Below, piece after piece: positions 1 to 5,570 of a stretch of 7,701 bases of DNA (its first letter is position 1; each line of letters opens with the position of its first letter). Origin of the DNA: Nitrospira sp. (GTDB lineage: Bacteria > Nitrospirota > Nitrospiria > Nitrospirales > Nitrospiraceae); the NCBI GenBank assembly GCA_012032965.1, contig JAAUPT010000065.1, forward strand, positions 1 to 7,701, written 5' to 3'. The position numbers and the translations under genes were made by a program. The notes under the pieces were generated by a model that searched no databases, had not been told where the DNA came from, and worked only from the letters and a program-made list of their open reading frames with translations.

Positions 1-1147
1 GACGAAATTGGCTTCTTCCACGATTTGGCCTTGCTGAATTGGGAGTGCCGGAGCGAGGACTTTCGGAGCGTAGATTTCGCTCAAAATCGCCATGTGTGAA
101 GTTGGTATGCGATCCCATGGCTCCGATCAGGACTGCGCGGTTGAGATGAGCACCCTGGAAATCGGCTTCATCGAGCACGGCGTGGTAGAGAATGGCCATA
201 CGGAGCCTCGACGAATTGGCATGTGCCTTAACCAGGACGGCCTCTTCGAGGTTGGCTCCTTCTAGGTCAGTCTCATGCAGGCCTGCACCATACAGGTTGG
301 CGTACCGCAAGTCCGCGCCGCGCAGGATGGCACCCTTGAGGTTGGCGTTGTGCAAATTCGTTTCGTCCAGATAGGCGCTTTCCAAGTCGGCTTCGACCAT
401 ATGGGCCCCTTCGAGTTGCGCATGGTCCAGTAGCGCGCCCTGCATGTTGGCACGGGACAGATTTGCTTTGGTCAAGGTGGTGCGTCGTAGGTCGGCCCCT
501 GTCAGATCGGCATTCACCAGGATGGCACCCTTCAGTGTCGCGCCATAAAAATACGCCTCGACGAAGTTGCCGTCAGTCAAATCGGCAGAGGTAAGATCAG
601 CGCCTTGTAATTGGGCACGCTCGAAAGCGGACTCTTTCAACTTGGCGCCACGAAGGACGGCATCAAAAAGAGCAGCCTCGTCACCGACGGAACGGGAGAG
701 ATTCGCACCTGAGAGCCGAGCACGCCGAAGATCAGCTCCGGAAAGGTTACTGTCTTCTAAGATCGCTTTGGCAAGGTCTGCCCCTGCTAGGCTGGATAGA
801 GCGAGAGTCGCCTGAGACAGATTCGCCTGCCGTAGGACGGCGCCTTCGAGGTCAGCCCGTTCAAGATTCGCTTCGGAGAGTGTTGCACGGGTGAGATCAG
901 CTTGGCAGAGCTCCAAGCGCTTGGCATTCGGGTTGCCTCGATACTCCACCCATCGTTCGTGAGAACGGACGAGGGCTTGTAAGGTTTTAACTGGTACGGA
1001 CTTCTTCTTGTAGAGGCTTTTGCACAGCGAAACGGCAGACGAGGTTGGTTGGGAAGCTGAGGGGCCGGCGGCCTCAGTCTCTGTGACGGCGAATGCAATG
1101 AGGATGACGATGCTCACACAGACGGTCGGTAGGAAAGAACGCGTCAT
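1..1147 (-). CDS. Exported pentapeptide-repeat protein (3' end beyond the window)
   Basis: The frame is open from the ATG at 1147 to the left edge (382 codons) with no stop. An upstream GGAG lies 7 nt from the ATG. Residues 1-27 look like a signal peptide: MTR, a hydrophobic stretch to about residue 20, then an Ala-rich site near TETEAAG, so export is likely. After a linker with a short charged segment (LCKSLYKKKS), residues about 78-355 are an almost unbroken A(D/N)Lxx array with Leu/Phe/Met every fifth residue, roughly 55 pentapeptides. Such arrays fold as a right-handed quadrilateral beta-helix of about 20 residues per turn, so about 14 turns are expected. The substrate or partner cannot be told; many family members act through protein contacts. 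The gene follows pncB by 18 nt and is probably co-transcribed. After residue 355 the repeat phase is lost and the text becomes R/S/P-rich, so a frameshift near 73-80 is possible. Confidence 0.88.
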   Translation of the reverse strand, partial: MTRSFLPTVCVSIVILIAFAVTETEAAGPSASQPTSSAVSLCKSLYKKKSVPVKTLQALVRSHERWVEYRGNPNAKRLELCQADLTRATLSEANLERADLEGAVLRQANLSQATLALSSLAGADLAKAILEDSNLSGADLRRARLSGANLSRSVGDEAALFDAVLRGAKLKESAFERAQLQGADLTSADLTDGNFVEAYFYGATLKGAILVNADLTGADLRRTTLTKANLSRANMQGALLDHAQLEGAHMVEADLESAYLDETNLHNANLKGAILRGADLRYANLYGAGLHETDLEGANLEEAVLVKAHANSSRLRMAILYHAVLDEADFQGAHLNRAVLIGAMGSHTNFTHGDFERNLRSESPRSGTPNSARPNRGRSQFR

Positions 1148-1165
1148 ATTGTGTCTCCTATGATG

Positions 1166-2500
1166 TTAGAAGCTGCGGTCGACTGTCTGGGCTAGGCTCT
1201 GCAAAGCTGGAGAAATCCGAACGTCGTAGGCCGGCACAATCTCAAGGGCTCGCAGCGATTCTGGAAGCTGTCTCAGTTGCGCAGCCGTATGGTCCCGCAG
1301 TTCGGCCAAGCCCGGCGATGAGGCAACGCGGTAGCCTCCCTTCATCACGGATTGGAGCAGCGGTTCGCCGGGTAGTTGATCGGTGAGCGTCGTGATGATG
1401 TCATGATCTAAACGCCCATCGCCCGAATGGTAGCGATAGACCTGTTTACGGCCGGGCCAGGTAGCCTTGCCCTCAGATCGTTTACGGCAGGGACGGCCTA
1501 GATATTCTTGGAGTTTGTAGGCACAGTCCAGCGAGGGTGCATCTGCTGAGGTCGTCATCGCTGTTCCGACGGCGAAGCTGTCGATCGGTGCATGGCTGTG
1601 GACGAGATCTCTCACGCAATATTCATCAAGATTGCCGCTGGCGAGGATCTGTGCCTGAGGCACGCCTCCTTCGTCCAGAATGCGTCGGACTTTCCGGGCA
1701 TGGTCGGCCAAATCACCGCTGTCCAGTCGTATTCCCTTGATCGTGATGCCTTCAGCTTTGAGGAGCTTGGCTAAGACCACAACTTTATCGGCGGCTGTTT
1801 CCGTGTCGTAGGTGTCGATCAGGAGGACGACGTTGTCCGGTTGCGTGTGGGCAAAATGCTCGAAGGCGAGGATTTCATCCTCATGTGACTGCACGAATGA
1901 ATGGGCCATGGTGCCGTAAAGAGGTATCCCGTACACCATACCGGCCAACACCGTCGCGGTTCCGGCGAAGCCGGCCAGATAGCTCGCTCGCGCGGCGAAG
2001 AGCCCGGCTTCGGCCCCATGCGCGCGGCGAAGCCCAAAATCAATAAGCGGTTTTCCTCCTGCGACCAGCACCGAACGTGCCGCCTTCGAGGCTACCATGG
2101 TCTGGAAGTTCAACAGGTTCATGACACGGCTTTCGACGAGCTGGGCTTGAGGAAGCGGCGCGACGATTCTGATGATCGGCTCATGGGGAAAGCAGATCGT
2201 TCCTTCGGGCATTGCCTCCACATCTCCGGTGAATCGCAGAGCTTCCAGGAAGTGCAGCAGCTCCGAACTGAACCGCCCTGATTGATCCAGCCATGCCAGT
2301 TCTTCCTGCGTCACCTGCAGCTGCGAGAGAAAGGCCAATACCTGTTCGAGACCGGCCGTCATCAAGAAGTTTCGGTGGGCAGGCAGCTGGCGGACAAAGA
2401 ACTCGAATACAGCGGGCCCGTCCATCCCTTGTTCCAGATAGGCCTGGGCCATCGTGAGCTCATAGAGATCCGTCACCAGGGTGCTGGTCGTTGGATTCAT
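1166..2500 (-). CDS. pncB: Nicotinate phosphoribosyltransferase
   Basis: This 444-residue cytoplasmic enzyme joins nicotinate to phosphoribosyl pyrophosphate, coupled to ATP hydrolysis, to make nicotinate mononucleotide, the committing step of the Preiss-Handler NAD salvage route. The N-terminus TDLYELTMAQAY (10-21) is the family hallmark. GTMAHSFVQSHEDE (196-209) carries the His (H200) expected to be phosphorylated in the cycle. GIRLDSGDLADHARK (256-270) is the phosphate-binding strand and loop, and ASGNLDEY with DSFAVGT (287-313) builds the rest of the barrel active site. Length and motifs fit the longer NAPRT branch (about 440-490 residues) rather than the 400-residue E. coli type. The frame is intact. 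The start ATG overlaps the pncA stop in an ATGA, and a GGGAG in the end of pncA serves as ribosome binding site, so translation is probably coupled. Confidence 0.96.
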   Translation of the reverse strand: MNPTTSTLVTDLYELTMAQAYLEQGMDGPAVFEFFVRQLPAHRNFLMTAGLEQVLAFLSQLQVTQEELAWLDQSGRFSSELLHFLEALRFTGDVEAMPEGTICFPHEPIIRIVAPLPQAQLVESRVMNLLNFQTMVASKAARSVLVAGGKPLIDFGLRRAHGAEAGLFAARASYLAGFAGTATVLAGMVYGIPLYGTMAHSFVQSHEDEILAFEHFAHTQPDNVVLLIDTYDTETAADKVVVLAKLLKAEGITIKGIRLDSGDLADHARKVRRILDEGGVPQAQILASGNLDEYCVRDLVHSHAPIDSFAVGTAMTTSADAPSLDCAYKLQEYLGRPCRKRSEGKATWPGRKQVYRYHSGDGRLDHDIITTLTDQLPGEPLLQSVMKGGYRVASSPGLAELRDHTAAQLRQLPESLRALEIVPAYDVRISPALQSLAQTVDRSF

Positions 2501-3078
2501 GCTTTAAGCATCTCCCATCGAACCGGCTTGGCTCCCAGGCCGATCATCTCTTCTTCGGCGTGCCGACCATCGTCGGGTTGAAGGTTGACCGCCTTGATGC
2601 CGTCTACCAACAAACAGACGTCATAGCCCAGTGTCCGAGCGTCCTTCACCGAGTTCCGTACGCAATAGTCGGTCGCCAATCCGCCAATGAAAATCCGATG
2701 CGCGCTCAACGCTCGCAAATGCCGATCCAGAGCGGTATTCTGAAATGCCGAGTAGGCTTCTTGGTCTCGGTCGATGGCCTTATAGATAATGACCGCGGAT
2801 GGCGGCGTCGTAAACGACGTCGGCGGCAGAGAACCGGGTGAGCCGGCCACACAATGCACGGGCCACGGCCCTCCCTGGGACACAAAAGAGCAATGATTTG
2901 ATGGGTGCCAGTCGCGGGTCAAGAAGATAGGAAGACCGCGCGACTGAAACCGCTGAATATAGTTCTCCAGGATTGGAAGAATTGCATCACCACTGCTGAT
3001 CTCGAGCGCTCCCCCTAACAGGAAATCGTTCTGAATGTCAGCGATGAGCAGCGCATCATAGGGAGTGAGGGAAATCAT
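2497..3078 (-). CDS. pncA: Nicotinamidase (isochorismatase-like hydrolase)
   Basis: This cytoplasmic amidase hydrolyses nicotinamide to nicotinate and ammonia, supplying the substrate of the next gene, pncB. From the ATG at 3078 it has 193 residues, close to the usual family size. The catalytic triad is visible: D14 in LIADIQNDF, K100 in IIYKAIDRDQEAYSAF, and C139 in GLATDYCV. The metal-binding set D56, H58, H62 lies in RDWHPSNHCSF. WPVHCVAGSPG (72-82) is the expected WPxHC segment. A TTG at 3099 would add seven residues (LTPRSFS), but neither start has a convincing Shine-Dalgarno site. I prefer the ATG because the family fold starts right after it. A gap of 90 nt separates it from the cytochrome c gene, so it may have its own promoter or be read through. 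The 4-bp overlap with pncB supports one NAD-salvage unit. Isochorismatase activity is unlikely given the DWHP metal site. Confidence 0.93.
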   Translation of the reverse strand: MISLTPYDALLIADIQNDFLLGGALEISSGDAILPILENYIQRFQSRGLPIFLTRDWHPSNHCSFVSQGGPWPVHCVAGSPGSLPPTSFTTPPSAVIIYKAIDRDQEAYSAFQNTALDRHLRALSAHRIFIGGLATDYCVRNSVKDARTLGYDVCLLVDGIKAVNLQPDDGRHAEEEMIGLGAKPVRWEMLKA

Positions 3079-3168
3079 TGAGAAGCTTCGTGGAGTCAAG
3101 GAGTTGGATGATCGTTCGATGTTCAGACTTGCTCAACCGGTCATGAGATCGTCAACTCAACAGCTTCG

Positions 3169-3561
3169 TCATTGTGCTTGTTGTGACAACAAGCGAATGT
3201 AGGCCACGACATCCTGCATTTCCCCATCGGTGAGTTGCCCACGCCACGCATGCATCGGACTGAAGACAACGCCGTGCTCGATCGTCCGCAGGAACTCTTC
3301 ATCGGATTTCAGGAACGATTGAAATCGCTGAAAATTGGCCGGGGAGACTTTCAAGGAAGCGGCGACAGGTCCATCGCCTCGACCGGTAGAGCCATGACAG
3401 TTCTGACAGTGACGTTCATACACGGCTTTGCCGCGTGCCATGTCAGCCGGATAGTCTTGAGCGTACAGAGGGGCTATCACTGGACCGCTCACAATAAAGA
3501 CGCCGAGGAGTCCTGCTGCAAACAGCCGATGTCGCATGTGCTGCCGGGGAGCTGTGAGCAT
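3169..3561 (-). CDS. Exported class I monohaem cytochrome c
   Basis: The product is a 130-residue c-type cytochrome. Residues 1-34 form a signal peptide: basic MRHR, a hydrophobic core, and a likely cleavage after LYA before QDYP. It should therefore act in the periplasm. The haem site is CQNCH at 52-56 in the context GKAVYERHCQNCHGSTGRGD, and the distal ligand is probably M103 in FSPMHAW. The C-terminal helix MQDVVAYIRLLSQ is typical of small cytochrome c domains such as cytochrome c6/c551 or oxidase-linked electron carriers. The start ATG at 3561 is preceded by GAAGAG about 8 nt upstream, inside the end of the FmdB-like gene. The internal ATG at 3537 has no ribosome binding site and would shorten the signal peptide. 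The electron donor and acceptor cannot be told from sequence. Confidence 0.94.
   Translation of the reverse strand: MLTAPRQHMRHRLFAAGLLGVFIVSGPVIAPLYAQDYPADMARGKAVYERHCQNCHGSTGRGDGPVAASLKVSPANFQRFQSFLKSDEEFLRTIEHGVVFSPMHAWRGQLTDGEMQDVVAYIRLLSQQAQ
3176..3194 (-). other. Perfect 8-bp hairpin in the 3' end of the cytochrome c gene
   Basis: GCTTGTTG, a 3-nt loop, then CAACAAGC form a perfect stem overlapping the last codons of the cytochrome c gene and ending 5 nt before its stop codon. No T-run follows on the transcribed strand, so it is not a canonical intrinsic terminator. It could stabilise or attenuate the transcript ahead of pncA, or simply reflect the Gln-rich codons (LLSQQAQ). Confidence 0.4.
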
Positions 3562-3565
3562 GGTG

Positions 3566-3731
3566 CTAACTCTTCTTTGTGGTGTGAGCGATAAATGGGC
3601 TAAAAAGTTGCTTCAGCTTCTTGCTTCCGCATGCTGGACATACGATTTTCGCCCGCTTCGTGTTCCTTCAACGTCACCACGATCAACGATTCCTTTCCGC
3701 AATTGAGACACTGATAGTCGTACATCGGCAT
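3566..3731 (-). pseudogene. FmdB-family small zinc-ribbon protein, frameshifted
   Basis: Read literally from the ATG at 3731 the frame gives 43 residues and stops at 3600. Its start MPMYDYQCLNCGKE and LKEHEAGE are typical of FmdB-type regulatory-protein zinc ribbons, with the first Cys pair at C8 and C11. The next frame supplies the missing half: IVCPACGSKKLKQL, then FSPFIAHTTKKS, ending with TAG at 3566-3568. Dropping one base from the A4 run (T4 on the plus strand, 3646-3649) gives EHEAGEIVCPACGS and a 54-residue protein with both CxxC pairs, the expected family architecture. The gene lies between the tandem USP and the cytochrome c gene, ending 4 nt before the latter's start codon. The family is loosely annotated as regulatory and its exact role is unknown. 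A sequencing error seems likelier than decay, because the second half keeps a clean coding pattern. Confidence 0.82.
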
Positions 3732-3773
3732 GGTGAGTGCCCTTTCGCTGATGATCCGTTCCTTATCCAGAAA

Positions 3774-4625
3774 TCATGAGTGGATAGGTTCCCTGGTGCA
3801 AGAGGGCATGTGACACACTGCCGAGCACCATCGGGTGATACCGCGTCGCCCGCGCGATCCCACGAGGATCAGGTCCGTATTCGATGCCTTGGCTTGCTGC
3901 AGAATTCCGTCAACCGGAGTGCCCAACGTGGTCGCGACGCGGGTGTGGTAGTCATATGGTTTGAGCTTGGCGGCAATTTCCTCGAGGAAGTCCTTTCCCG
4001 TACGGAGAGAATGGGTTTCCATGTGCTCGGCCGAAACGGCATCTACCGGCCAGGGTGGTCTGGTATGGGGAAGGACGGTGAACAGGGTTATCGTGGGCGG
4101 CTCACGAAAGGGTTTCTGTTGAAGGAAGGATAGGGCATGCTCTGCATCATAGCTCCCTTGTAGGGGGAGCAAGATATGATGAAGCGTCTTCAAGGGGCCG
4201 GGAAGAATTAGTTTTGCGCCCGGCCCGAACGTCAGCACTCGGTGGGAGACACTTCCAACGAGCTGTTCCTTGATCGGTCCAAGGCCTCGGGCACCCAAAA
4301 GAATGAGGTCCACCTTGATTTGTTCAGCCAACGCCACGATCTGATCCACCGGAGACCCGACGACCAAATGCTTCGTCACAGGTCCTACATCCAATGGCAG
4401 CAACGCCACGATACGATCCAACAAACGAGTCCCGTCGTCGCGCATGTTTCGCTCGACCGATTCATACAGTTCCCGTGCCACTTCCGGCATCATCATCGGA
4501 TAGGCTGGCCTAGGGACATCGAGCACGTGCAGAAGATGCAGTTCCTCGGCACGAGCCAGATATTTCAGGGATCGCACCGCCTCATACGAGTTGTCGGAAC
4601 CATCAACGGCGAGCAAGAGTTTCAT
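3774..4625 (-). CDS. Tandem universal stress protein (two UspA domains), C-terminus frameshifted
   Basis: The ATG at 4625 has a GAGG 6 nt upstream and gives MKLLLAVDGSDNSYEAV, a classic UspA first strand; longer upstream readings add unrelated sequence. As read there are 283 residues. Domain 1 (about 1-142) has an intact nucleotide-binding motif G-x2-G-x9-G-S (G111, G114, G124, S125). Domain 2 (about 148-283) has VGSRGRRGITR, after which the literal frame turns to WCSAVCHMPSCTREP. The next frame reads MVLGSVSHALLHQGTYPLM and stops with TAA at 3763-3765. Restoring one base near 3831-3835 gives the exact G-x2-G-x9-G-S spacing and a 287-residue protein, so the true gene probably ends at 3763. 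USPs are cytoplasmic, often ATP-binding proteins induced by starvation, oxidative or respiratory stress. It starts 8 nt after a small membrane peptide gene. Confidence 0.92.
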   Translation of the reverse strand: MKLLLAVDGSDNSYEAVRSLKYLARAEELHLLHVLDVPRPAYPMMMPEVARELYESVERNMRDDGTRLLDRIVALLPLDVGPVTKHLVVGSPVDQIVALAEQIKVDLILLGARGLGPIKEQLVGSVSHRVLTFGPGAKLILPGPLKTLHHILLPLQGSYDAEHALSFLQQKPFREPPTITLFTVLPHTRPPWPVDAVSAEHMETHSLRTGKDFLEEIAAKLKPYDYHTRVATTLGTPVDGILQQAKASNTDLILVGSRGRRGITRWCSAVCHMPSCTREPIHS

Positions 4626-4633
4626 AAGAGGCC

Positions 4634-4729
4634 TCACTGACAATCTGCAGGACAGAAGAGGACAAGGTAGATCACAATCGCTACACCTAGCCCCACGGCC
4701 CCAAGCAGAAGCCATTGTGCACGTGTCAT
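4634..4729 (-). CDS. 31-residue single-helix membrane peptide
   Basis: This short gene starts at the ATG at 4729, just after a G6 run with a 4-nt spacer that can act as a Shine-Dalgarno site. It begins MTRAQWLLLGAVGL, continues as an uninterrupted hydrophobic helix to about residue 25 (VAIVIYLVLF), and ends CPADCQ with two cysteines, then TGA. The basic N-terminus and helix suggest an inner-membrane peptide with the Cys-containing end outside. It ends 8 nt before the USP start and begins about 20 nt after the predicted start point of a candidate sigma-54 promoter, so it would be the first gene of the minus-strand set. I do not recognise a family. Position, ribosome site and hydrophobicity make it a credible small gene, but its function is unknown. 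Confidence 0.62.
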   Translation of the reverse strand: MTRAQWLLLGAVGLGVAIVIYLVLFCPADCQ

Positions 4730-4733
4730 CGTT

Positions 4734-4739
4734 CCCCCC
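4734..4739 (-). promoter_or_regulatory. Ribosome binding site of the 31-residue peptide gene
   Basis: A G6 run on the minus strand ends 4 nt before the ATG at 4729. It is purine-rich but not a textbook AGGAGG, and the spacer is short. It is listed because it supports the start of an otherwise easily missed gene. Confidence 0.45.
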
Positions 4740-4759
4740 AATGCCTGTAGACGCTATTC

Positions 4760-4775
4760 AGCAAGTCCGATGCCG
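4760..4775 (-). promoter_or_regulatory. Candidate sigma-54 promoter for the minus-strand set
   Basis: On the minus strand this reads CGGCATCGGACTTGCT, to be compared with the sigma-54 consensus TGGCAC-N5-TTGCW. The essential GG (-24) and GC (-12) doublets are present with exact spacing and the TTGCT is perfect; the first and sixth bases of the -24 box differ. Transcription would start near 4750, leaving a leader of about 20 nt before the ATG at 4729. The match alone is moderate. Its position, and a better sigma-54 site facing the other way, raise its credibility. Confidence 0.45.
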
Positions 4776-4844
4776 CTATGTAACAGTGTGAACTGTCGGC
4801 TGAAATAGAGCGGTGGAGGGTTGGGATTCTAACAGATGACGCTT

Positions 4845-4878
4845 TCTGCTACAGGAGGAGAACGACTGCTGTAGCAGA
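4845..4878. promoter_or_regulatory. Perfect 10-bp inverted repeat, possible activator (enhancer) site
   Basis: TCTGCTACAG at 4845-4854 is repeated as its exact reverse complement CTGTAGCAGA at 4869-4878, with a 14-nt spacer. The arm centres are 24 bp apart, close to two helical turns. The dyad sits between the two candidate sigma-54 promoters, about 110 bp upstream of the left-facing start point and about 160 bp upstream of the right-facing one, which is typical for a sigma-54 enhancer-binding protein. No T-run follows on either strand, so a terminator is unlikely. The binding protein is not encoded in the window. Confidence 0.5.
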
Positions 4879-4904
4879 GCTCCCCTGCTTGAGGAGGCGG
4901 ACCT

Positions 4905-4992
4905 ATGACCGATAGCCGATCATGTAGGAGCAAACAACGTCAAATCTTTGGATATCCCCACGCCCTCGACCATCACCGACGTTCTGTGATGA
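4905..4992 (+). other. Possible small leader gene, frameshifted (uncertain)
   Basis: A strong GAGGAGG (4891-4897) stands 7 nt before the ATG at 4905. The literal frame runs 62 codons to 5093, has unconvincing composition (MTDSRSCRSKQRQ), and overlaps the next gene. If one C of the CC at 4909-4910 is extra, the ATG enters a different frame reading MTIADHVGANNVKSLDIP and continuing for 27 residues in all, ending in tandem stops TGATGA (4987-4992) immediately before the sigma-54 promoter. That reading looks more protein-like, but it is short and I recognise no family. This part of the intergenic region may equally be non-coding leader. Confidence 0.25.
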
Positions 4993-4993
4993 G

Positions 4994-5009
4994 TGGCACC
5001 GCGCTTGCT
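4994..5009 (+). promoter_or_regulatory. Sigma-54 (-24/-12) promoter for the plus-strand USP operon
   Basis: TGGCACCGCGCTTGCT matches the consensus TGGCAC-N5-TTGCW at every fixed position outside the spacer, with exact spacing between the GG and GC doublets. Transcription would start near 5020. This is followed by AGGAGG at 5033-5038 and the ATG at 5046, an almost ideal leader. It implies that the USP, cupredoxin and second USP genes are driven by RpoN with an ATP-dependent activator. Confidence 0.65.
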
Positions 5010-5032
5010 CAATCTTGCTCAATATTGTGGTC

Positions 5033-5038
5033 AGGAGG
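5033..5038 (+). promoter_or_regulatory. Ribosome binding site deciding the USP start at 5046
   Basis: AGGAGG stands 7 nt before the ATG at 5046. No ATG, GTG or TTG in the frame of the canonical USP first strand lies nearby upstream. This site is therefore the main reason to choose 5046 and to accept a frameshift just after the start. Confidence 0.6.
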
Positions 5039-5045
5039 ATCGTTC

Positions 5046-5551
5046 ATGGGGGCGAGATGCGAATCTCTTCAATACCATCCTGGTTCCGGTTGATTTTTTC
5101 TCCTTGCTCGGATGAGGCGTTCCGGGTTGCATGTCAGATGGCGCGTCTTTGCGGGGCGGCAATGCTGATTTTGCATGTGATCGATACCAGTGCCCTTGCC
5201 GCGTTCAATCGATTGGGTTTGCTTGCCGTCCCGTCCGATGCTCCCGCACAGCGCCGCCGATTACGCCACCATGCTCGCTTGAATGTACGTCAATTGTTGG
5301 GGTCGAAGGAGGCTGAGACCGTGAAGGTCACTCGTATGATCGTGGAAGGGACACCGTATGTTGAGATTGCGAAAGTTGCGCGCACGGGGAATATCGACTT
5401 AGTCGTGATGGGGAGCTACGGCGGCCGGTCCCGCAGCGTGGATAAGATTTTCTTCGGAAGTACGGCAGAAAAAGTTGTTCGCACGGCGGGTTGCCCGGTA
5501 TTGACCGTCCCGATTCCGGTATCCGCGTCTCAACGGGGAGCGTCGCGTTGA
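5046..5551 (+). CDS. Single-domain universal stress protein, two frameshifts near the N-terminus
   Basis: Most of the protein is read in one frame from SPCSDEAFRVACQMARL to the TGA at 5549-5551. The first strand lies in a second frame (ANLFNTILVPVDF, about 5059-5097), and the best start, ATG 5046 with AGGAGG, in the third. Removing one G from the G5 run (5048-5052) and one T from the T6 run (5094-5099) joins all three into a 167-residue protein beginning MGRDANLFNTILVPVDF. Both changes are single extra bases in homopolymers. The C-terminal part has VMGSYGGRSRSVDKIFFGS; the nucleotide loop is two residues longer than the usual G-x2-G-x9-G-S, so ATP binding is less certain. A literal start at 5057 (MRISSIPSW) would lack the family's first strand. 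It is the first gene after the sigma-54 promoter, and the cupredoxin gene starts 19 nt after its stop. Confidence 0.85.
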
Positions 5552-5570
5552 CAAGTAGAGGGAGGAGACT

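Noticed and set aside
100..1000. Regularly spaced repeats at about 15 and 30 bp, resembling a repeat array
   Set aside because: They are the DNA reflection of pentapeptide codons in one open frame. The units vary in sequence and there are no CRISPR-like unique spacers.
1901..2281. 126-codon plus-strand frame inside pncB
   Set aside because: It lies wholly opposite highly conserved pncB sequence and has no recognisable motif or ribosome site.
3176..3194. Hairpin at the end of the cytochrome c gene as a rho-independent terminator
   Set aside because: It overlaps coding sequence and no T-run follows on the transcribed strand.
4626..4715. An in-frame upstream extension of the USP-1 gene to an ATG at 4715
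   Set aside because: The added residues (MASAWGRGARCSDCDL) are unlike USPs, the region is better explained by the 31-residue peptide in another frame, and the ATG at 4625 has a GAGG site.
4783..4796. Short dyad ACAGT-N4-ACTGT near the left-facing promoter as an operator
   Set aside because: A 5-bp dyad is expected often by chance. It has no second copy at the right-facing promoter that I could see.
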